Shown here: piece after piece, positions 59,413-64,000 of the stretch | How the letters are laid out: each line of letters begins with the position of its first letter | How positions within the stretch are numbered: position 1 is the first letter of the stretch | DNA from: an uncultured Eggerthellaceae bacterium | Lineage (GTDB): Bacteria > Actinomycetota > Coriobacteriia > Coriobacteriales > Eggerthellaceae | NCBI GenBank assembly: GCA_944320405.1 | Contig: CALUHI010000030.1 | Coordinates: 61,124-125,123, forward strand | Direction of reading: 5' to 3' | DNA: 64,000 bases | Notes under the pieces: model-generated | Told to the model about the DNA's origin: nothing | What the model saw: the letters and a program-made list of their open reading frames with translations, nothing else | The model's database searches: none | Made by a program: the position numbers and the translations under genes

Positions 59413-60603
59413 TTATTCCTGCTCCGCAAACGCACGGCACCCTTCGATGAATCGTGCGACACCGTCCTTAACGCGGGCATGTTGGGTACCCAGGTTCATG
59501 CGCACAAAGCCGTTGCCACCGGTGCCGTAAATATCGCCGGGCGAAAGGATCAAGCCCGTCTCGGAACGAAGAAAACGCACGAGTTCGGCCGATGAATCGC
59601 AGCCGACCTCGGCAAGCAATTCGCGGCAATCAACCCAGATCAGATAGGTCGAGTCGCAATCGAGCGCCCGAGCGCCACATTCAGCAGCGTTGATAGCGGA
59701 AACAGCGTATTCCTTGTTGCCTTGAATGTAGACGCACGCAGCGTCAAGCCACGCTTCTCCTTCGTTATATGCCGCAATGGTTGAGGCGACGGCGAAATCA
59801 TTGGGCTCCGACACTTCGTCGTTGGCAAACCCGCACTTCACGCGATCACGGATGCACGCATTGTCGACGATGGCGTAGGCAGACTGGAGCCCCGCCACGT
59901 TGAACGCCTTGGAGGGAGATCCCAGGGTCACGCACACCTGTCGGCACGTTTCCGAGGCAGCGGCAAAAGGCGTATGACGCGCACCGGGACGCATCACGTC
60001 GCAGTGGATTTCGTCGGATATCACCGTCACGTGATGCCGCGTCGCAAGCTCACCGATACGAGCAAGGTCGTCACGGCTCCACACCGCACCGCCTGGGTTG
60101 TGAGGATTGCACAGCACAAACAGCGAGGTACGCTGATCGGCAAAGCGATCCTCCAGATCGGCAAAGTCAATGCGGTAAGAACCATCGTCGAAAACAAGCT
60201 TGTTTTCAAACGCACGCCGCCCTGCGTTCAGAATGGACGTGTAGAAGTTGTTGTACACCGGCGATTGAACCACCACGAAATCGCCTGCGTTGCTCAAACT
60301 CCTAATGCACGAAATGAGCGCCGGAATAACCCCGACGGCAAAGACGACGTGCGCTGGATCGAAAGCTATGCCATGGCGACGCTTCCACCAGTTTGCCACG
60401 CTAATCCGGTACTCGTCAGGGACGATGGAATAGCCGAACGTGCCGTTATCCATCCTGCAACGCAACGCTTTCATGATGGAGGGGGAAACTTCAAAATCCA
60501 TGTCCGCCACCCACATGGGCAGTTCGTTTTCGCTGCAGTCCCATTTCAGCGACCCGATGCCTCGCCGGTCGATCAGCGTGTCGAAATCGAACTTCTGCTC
60601 CAT
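59413..60603 (-). CDS. PatB/MalY-type C-S lyase (aminotransferase class I/II)
   Basis: A 396-residue pyridoxal-phosphate enzyme. FDFDTLIDRRGIGSLKWD at the start, WVADMDFEVSP, CNPHNPGGAVW, ISDEIHCDVM and the PLP lysine in SPSKAFNVAGLQ are those of cystathionine beta-lyases of the MalY/PatB type, which release homocysteine, pyruvate and ammonia from cystathionine or H2S from cysteine. A single gene between the lysR remnant and the thioesterase; no maltose genes are nearby, so the MalY regulatory role is unlikely. Confidence 0.9.
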   Translation of the reverse strand: MEQKFDFDTLIDRRGIGSLKWDCSENELPMWVADMDFEVSPSIMKALRCRMDNGTFGYSIVPDEYRISVANWWKRRHGIAFDPAHVVFAVGVIPALISCIRSLSNAGDFVVVQSPVYNNFYTSILNAGRRAFENKLVFDDGSYRIDFADLEDRFADQRTSLFVLCNPHNPGGAVWSRDDLARIGELATRHHVTVISDEIHCDVMRPGARHTPFAAASETCRQVCVTLGSPSKAFNVAGLQSAYAIVDNACIRDRVKCGFANDEVSEPNDFAVASTIAAYNEGEAWLDAACVYIQGNKEYAVSAINAAECGARALDCDSTYLIWVDCRELLAEVGCDSSAELVRFLRSETGLILSPGDIYGTGGNGFVRMNLGTQHARVKDGVARFIEGCRAFAEQE

Positions 60604-60763
60604 CGTTTTCCACCTTTCCGAAGCCTCGCCCCAAGTCGCACGAAGCGCTCACGCTTGTCCATTGTATTCGAAGCGCCAGCAACATTCCGGAAACGACAGC
60701 GCAGCAAGAACGCAGTAGGTGCTATGCTCTCCCCCAATGATCAACATTTTTGCAGGAGGCACC

Positions 60764-61492
60764 ATGGGGCTGGTAGATCCATCAACTTTCGAATTCTCCA
60801 CGCATATCCGCTACAGCGAAACGATGCACGACGGGCTCATGTCGCTGCCTGCGCTCATCGACATCTTCCAAGATTGCAGCATCTTTCATTCCGAAGCAAT
60901 CGGATACGGACCAGAGCGGCTCAAAGAAGAGAAAAAGGCCTGGATGCTGACGCATTGGCACATCGCTGTCGAGCGTTACCCGCGACTCGGCGAAGAGATC
61001 ATCGTTGGCACGTTCCCCAGCGGATTCAAAACCGTTTCTGCCACAAGGAATTTCTATCTTCGCGACGCTGCCGGCAGCATCATCGCGCGCGCTAATTCCA
61101 CCTGGGGTTTCATTGATCTATCCACCGGAAAGCCCGTGCGCCCATCGCCTGATCACGTGGCAGCGTACGGATTGCGCGAGCCGCTGGAAATGCCTGCAGA
61201 AACCCGCAAAATCGCGCTTCCCGAAACGCTGGAGCTCTGCGACCCCATTCCGGTGCGCCGCGACCTCATCGACACCAACGAGCATGTGAACAACAGCCAA
61301 TACGTACGGATAGCGCTCGGAGCGCTTCCTACCGAGGTGCGCCCCGACCGCGTGCGTGTGGACTACAAGCGCTCGGCTGTATTGGGCGATGTCCTGCATC
61401 CGCAGATTGCGCTGGAAGATGACCGTTCGGTCGTGGTGCTTGCGGACGCCGAAGGCGCGGTGTACGGTGCGGTGGAGTTCCTTTTCAATTAA
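60764..61492 (+). CDS. Acyl-ACP thioesterase (FatA/FatB type)
   Basis: Releases fatty acids from acyl carrier protein. The 242 residues form a double hotdog fold: FSTHIRYSETMHDGLMSLPAL and MLTHWHIAVERYPRLGEEI in the first, and the catalytic Asn/His segment DTNEHVNNSQYVRIAL in the second. The ATG at 60764 has AGGAGG before it. No other fatty-acid genes adjoin. Chain-length preference is unknown. Confidence 0.9.
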   Translation: MGLVDPSTFEFSTHIRYSETMHDGLMSLPALIDIFQDCSIFHSEAIGYGPERLKEEKKAWMLTHWHIAVERYPRLGEEIIVGTFPSGFKTVSATRNFYLRDAAGSIIARANSTWGFIDLSTGKPVRPSPDHVAAYGLREPLEMPAETRKIALPETLELCDPIPVRRDLIDTNEHVNNSQYVRIALGALPTEVRPDRVRVDYKRSAVLGDVLHPQIALEDDRSVVVLADAEGAVYGAVEFLFN

Positions 61493-61537
61493 AGCGCTGA
61501 GGCGCCCTTGCAAGAAATCTGCAGCGGCCTGTCTGCT

Positions 61538-62302
61538 TTAAGCCTTATAGGGCTCGGCAGCAGTGTAATACGTCGTGGTGTATCGGCGCGTCGCGCCAGC
61601 GGCGTCGATCACGCGGTTCGCCAGAACGATGATGGAGTCGACCACCGGCAGGATGTCCTGCGGGGCGGGAGCTCCGTATTCAGCGTTCGCCGCAGCTTCG
61701 GAAAGCTCGGTGCAGCCCAGAATGACGCCATCGCATCCGCGCTGTTTCATGGCCTCCACCAGGGGGTTCAAATGAGCGCTTGTCACCTGCTTGCCCGCCT
61801 TCACGCCATCGTAGATGAGCGACGTGACGGCTTTCTGAACATCGGCATCGGGATGCACCGGATTCAGCCCAGCTTCCTTCAACGCTTCGTCGTAGACCCC
61901 AACGGCAATGGTGCCTTCGGTGGCAAGCACGCCGACGTTTCGCATTCCCGCCGTTTTGCAGGCGAGCGCCGTCTCGCGCACCATGTTGATCAGGGGAATC
62001 TCAACCGAGGCCTGCACCTCGGACCAAAAATGATGTGCCGTGTTGCACGGAAGCGCAATAGCGCAGCATCCGCTTTCCTCAAGGAAGCGCGCGTCGGCGA
62101 TCAGTCCTGGAAGAGGGGATCTGTCGCTGCGACCCAGAATGAACGCGCTGCGGTCCGGCAGCGTGGTGTCGTTCGCCACGAGCGTGCGCACGTGGTCCTG
62201 GTCGCACGAAGCCAGCGTCCGGTCGACGATGGTCATGGAAAGACGCGCCGTCGCCGCCGGTCCCACACCGCCTATTATGCCAACGAGAGGCTTGCCCACC
62301 AC
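61538..62302 (-). CDS. Aspartate/glutamate racemase family protein
   Basis: A 254-residue cofactor-independent racemase. Both catalytic cysteines are present, in LPCNTAHHF (about 85) and LGCTELS (about 197), with IGGVGPAATA at the start. It begins with GTG, sharing one base with the stop of the upstream ATP-grasp gene (TAGTG). That pairing, known from Enterococcus faecium, points to supply of D-aspartate for the cell-wall cross-bridge. Glutamate racemase activity cannot be ruled out. Confidence 0.87.
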   Translation of the reverse strand: MVGKPLVGIIGGVGPAATARLSMTIVDRTLASCDQDHVRTLVANDTTLPDRSAFILGRSDRSPLPGLIADARFLEESGCCAIALPCNTAHHFWSEVQASVEIPLINMVRETALACKTAGMRNVGVLATEGTIAVGVYDEALKEAGLNPVHPDADVQKAVTSLIYDGVKAGKQVTSAHLNPLVEAMKQRGCDGVILGCTELSEAAANAEYGAPAPQDILPVVDSIIVLANRVIDAAGATRRYTTTYYTAAEPYKA

Positions 62303-63552
62303 TACGCCTTCTTGCCTTTGGCGCGCGCGGCTTCGAAAGCAGCCTTGAACGCCTTGCGCTGCTTGCTCATGAAGATGCGCGGGTAAATCTTGCGGATGAA
62401 CTTCTCCTCGACCGCATAGTCAATGGGATCGGTTGCCTTGCCCTGGGAATAAAGGCGCTTGACCTCCTCTTTCAGCTGAGGGTCGGTCACGTAGTCCATC
62501 AACGTTTGCTTGGGCACCACGGTGTAGAGCGACTCATCGCCTTCCGCAATCACCATCTGCTCGGGCAGAGGATTATCGAACACGAGATCTTCCACCATCC
62601 AGCGCGACACGTTGTGGCCGGAAGCCGTCACATAGTAATTGCTGCGGCCGAGACGGGTGTTGATCTCGAAGAAGTAATGCTTGCCGGTGCGCGGGTCAAC
62701 CTTGATATCGAAGTTGGCAAAACCGGTGTAGCCCAGCGCCTCCAGAAGGCGCGTCGCGTCCGCAACGATCTCGTCGTTGCGGCGACTGATGATGGCAACA
62801 GGGTTTCCAATGCCCATAGCCTTCTTGTCTTCAAGCAGCGTCTGTCCAAACGCAGCAAAACGAACCTTGCCGTTTTTGTCGCTGTAGGTGGTCAGGATGC
62901 GCATGTTGGTGTCGTCGCCGGGAATGAGCTCCTGCAGCAGAAACTTGTGATCGTATGAGCTCGTGCGCAGGTTGAGCAACATATTCTCCAAGCTGTCACG
63001 ATCGTCGAAGAAGTACACCTTGCGCTTGCCCGGGAACTGCGCGTAGTGATACGCAGCGGAAGAAGCGGGCTTTGCCACCAGGGGGAAGTCGATGTCCAAG
63101 CCGTCAAGGGAATGCGGCTTGTTCACGTCGTAGACAAACGTTTTGGGATGCGGCACATCGTTTGCGTCGCACAGGTCATAGAAGCTGTCCTTGAGCACCA
63201 GGCGGTTGAGAAGCTCTTCGGAGATATAGGGAATGATGTAGTGTTTCTCCAGTTCGGCGCGGTTTTCAACGATCAGGCGGACATACCAGTCGCCGCACGC
63301 CAGAAGGATGAGCTTTCCATCCGCATGAGCTTCGCCGATCTCGGCAAGCTTGCTCAAAAACGTTTCGAGGTTTTCCATCCCAGGGACAATGATGTTTTCC
63401 ATGATGCACGAATCGGCACACAGATGGCTGCTCACCTGGCTCACCACGATGGACTTTACGCGGTACGCCTCATGGAAGGTGCGGGCAAGGCTGTATGCCG
63501 TAATGTCGCCGCCCAGAATGACGGGTTGGAACCCATGATCTTCGAATTGCAT
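62302..63552 (-). CDS. ATP-grasp D-aspartate ligase-like protein
   Basis: A 416-residue ATP-grasp ligase. It opens with FQPVILGGDITAYSLARTFHEAY and includes LACGDWYVRLIVENRAEL, YISEELLNRLVLKDSFYDLC, FPLVAKPASSAAYH, FLLQELIPGDDTNMRILTTY and FANFDIKVDPRTGKHYFFEINTR. The layout follows the D-aspartate ligase of enterococci, which adds D-Asp to the lysine side chain of UDP-MurNAc-pentapeptide. GGGGG precedes the ATG at 63552. Translational coupling to the racemase supports the role. The acceptor residue in this organism is not known, so a related amino-acid ligase is possible. Confidence 0.82.
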   Translation of the reverse strand: MQFEDHGFQPVILGGDITAYSLARTFHEAYRVKSIVVSQVSSHLCADSCIMENIIVPGMENLETFLSKLAEIGEAHADGKLILLACGDWYVRLIVENRAELEKHYIIPYISEELLNRLVLKDSFYDLCDANDVPHPKTFVYDVNKPHSLDGLDIDFPLVAKPASSAAYHYAQFPGKRKVYFFDDRDSLENMLLNLRTSSYDHKFLLQELIPGDDTNMRILTTYSDKNGKVRFAAFGQTLLEDKKAMGIGNPVAIISRRNDEIVADATRLLEALGYTGFANFDIKVDPRTGKHYFFEINTRLGRSNYYVTASGHNVSRWMVEDLVFDNPLPEQMVIAEGDESLYTVVPKQTLMDYVTDPQLKEEVKRLYSQGKATDPIDYAVEEKFIRKIYPRIFMSKQRKAFKAAFEAARAKGKKA

Positions 63553-64000
63553 CTAAACCCCCAGGTCATGCATAAATCTGATGAAACAGCGTCCGATTCA
63601 GCGACACTTGATCATACCAGAAACACATGACCCCATGCGCCGATTCACCGTCTGTCGACAATTCCCGAAAACAAGGCGAATGGAGGCTCCGGCAGCCTCA
63701 AACCGCAAGCGCAGGACAGACAGCACCCCAGGGCAGAAGGCCCGCTGAGAAGGAGGGGCTCTGCGGCAAAGACGAAGGGCGCAGTGCAGAGAATCGGGGG
63801 CTGTGGACATCCGCGCAGAAAAACAAGCCTTCCGTGCACAGAATTGGGGGCTATGGATTCCTGAAACATCCACAGCGGTCGATTTCGTGCAGCCCTCGCT
63901 CGAGGCTCTCTCCGGTTTGCAGCAAAAGACCAGGTCGGAGAGATCGAGTACGAGACCTTTCACTGCACGAGGCGTCCATAGCGGCCGATTTCGTGCAAAA
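63553..64000. repeat. Intergenic region with a four-copy ~25-bp repeat
   Basis: No supported gene in 448 bases. Copies in one direction start at 63784 (GTGCAGAGAATCGGGGGCTG) and 63834 (GTGCACAGAATTGGGGGCTA), both ending TGGA; inverted copies end with the complementary GATTTCGTGCA at 63893 and 63997. The frame open on the minus strand here (63598-63963) consists of these repeats and low-complexity sequence and resembles no family. The promoter of the ligase gene lies at the left end. Confidence 0.65.
63611..63619 (-). promoter_or_regulatory. Extended -10 promoter of the D-aspartate ligase-like gene
   Basis: Minus strand TGGTATGAT, predicting a leader of about 50 bases. Confidence 0.45.

Noticed and set aside
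63598..63963. Open frame of 121 codons on the minus strand
   Set aside because: It is built from the 25-bp repeats, has no ribosome site, no family resemblance and Cys/Arg/Ser-rich translation typical of non-coding DNA.
63784..64000. CRISPR array
   Set aside because: Copies occur in both directions, differ from each other and have unequal spacing; no cas gene is near.

Overview
The window reads as chromosome of a high-GC, Gram-positive anaerobe of the class Coriobacteriia, most likely the Eggerthellaceae (Eggerthella/Slackia/Gordonibacter type). This is inferred from family content and gene order: a four-domain ribosomal protein S1, an AccB-type biotin domain fused to a pyruvate carboxyltransferase, SpoVA-family membrane proteins, remnants of a DMSO-reductase-family molybdoenzyme next to a membrane-linked LuxR regulator, and long runs of overlapping genes. 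No rRNA, tRNA, CRISPR array or intact insertion sequence was found.

Layout. 1-3912 (minus): L-asparaginase (cut by the window edge), coaE, mnmA, ackA. 4193-9642 (plus): three envelope genes (polysaccharide deacetylase, LytR-CpsA-Psr ligase, OatA-like acyltransferase). 9801-13808 (minus): rpsA, a Fur/PerR-type regulator, a TSCPD protein, PII and amtB. 14073-20442 (minus): carboxyltransferase/biotin protein, accC, asp23, nusB, xseB, dxs. 20839-24790 is an accessory stretch: a frameshifted radical SAM gene, a zinc-ribbon protein, two SpoVA-like proteins, a decayed molybdopterin oxidoreductase and a truncated LuxR gene. 24787-27412: DUF2207 protein and LemA. 27794-39333 (minus): efp, pepP and the shikimate genes aroQ-B-K-C with queD and aroE, then yqeG, mltG, ruvX, alaS. 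39479-48245 (minus): AI-2E-family transporter, DUF948-like protein, rarA, a PhoR/PhoP-like pair, an MscS channel, a small unknown protein and a degenerate homocysteine-methyltransferase-fold protein. 48586-49027 (plus): two tandem small-RNA candidates. 49084-55299: HerA-like ATPase, galU, GGDEF protein, CobW GTPase, YddG-type exporter. 55593-63552: MFS exporter, two cyclophilin-like proteins, an iron-sulfur flavoprotein, a LysR gene with an internal stop, a PatB-type C-S lyase, an acyl-ACP thioesterase, and an aspartate racemase/D-aspartate-ligase-like pair.

How the genes fit together. Cell-wall chemistry is over-represented: deacetylation, wall-polymer attachment, O-acetylation, septal lytic transglycosylase MltG, UDP-glucose synthesis and probable D-aspartate cross-bridge formation. 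Central metabolism is represented by acetate kinase, biotin-dependent carboxylation, ammonium uptake with PII, the MEP pathway and most of the shikimate pathway.

The most novel-looking signal is non-coding: two homologous ~130-nt transcripts at 48.6-49.0 kb, each with promoter-like and terminator-like ends and an exposed ATCCCCTCCTT segment that matches the 3' end of 16S rRNA (anti-Shine-Dalgarno) at 10 of 11 positions. Other notable points are several genes that look leaderless, a recurring TGnTAnnnT promoter, REPIN-like perfect palindromes, several intergenic repeat families, a PII protein without the modifiable Tyr51, and a possible AUC start codon. All family names come from reading the translated sequence; no database search was run.
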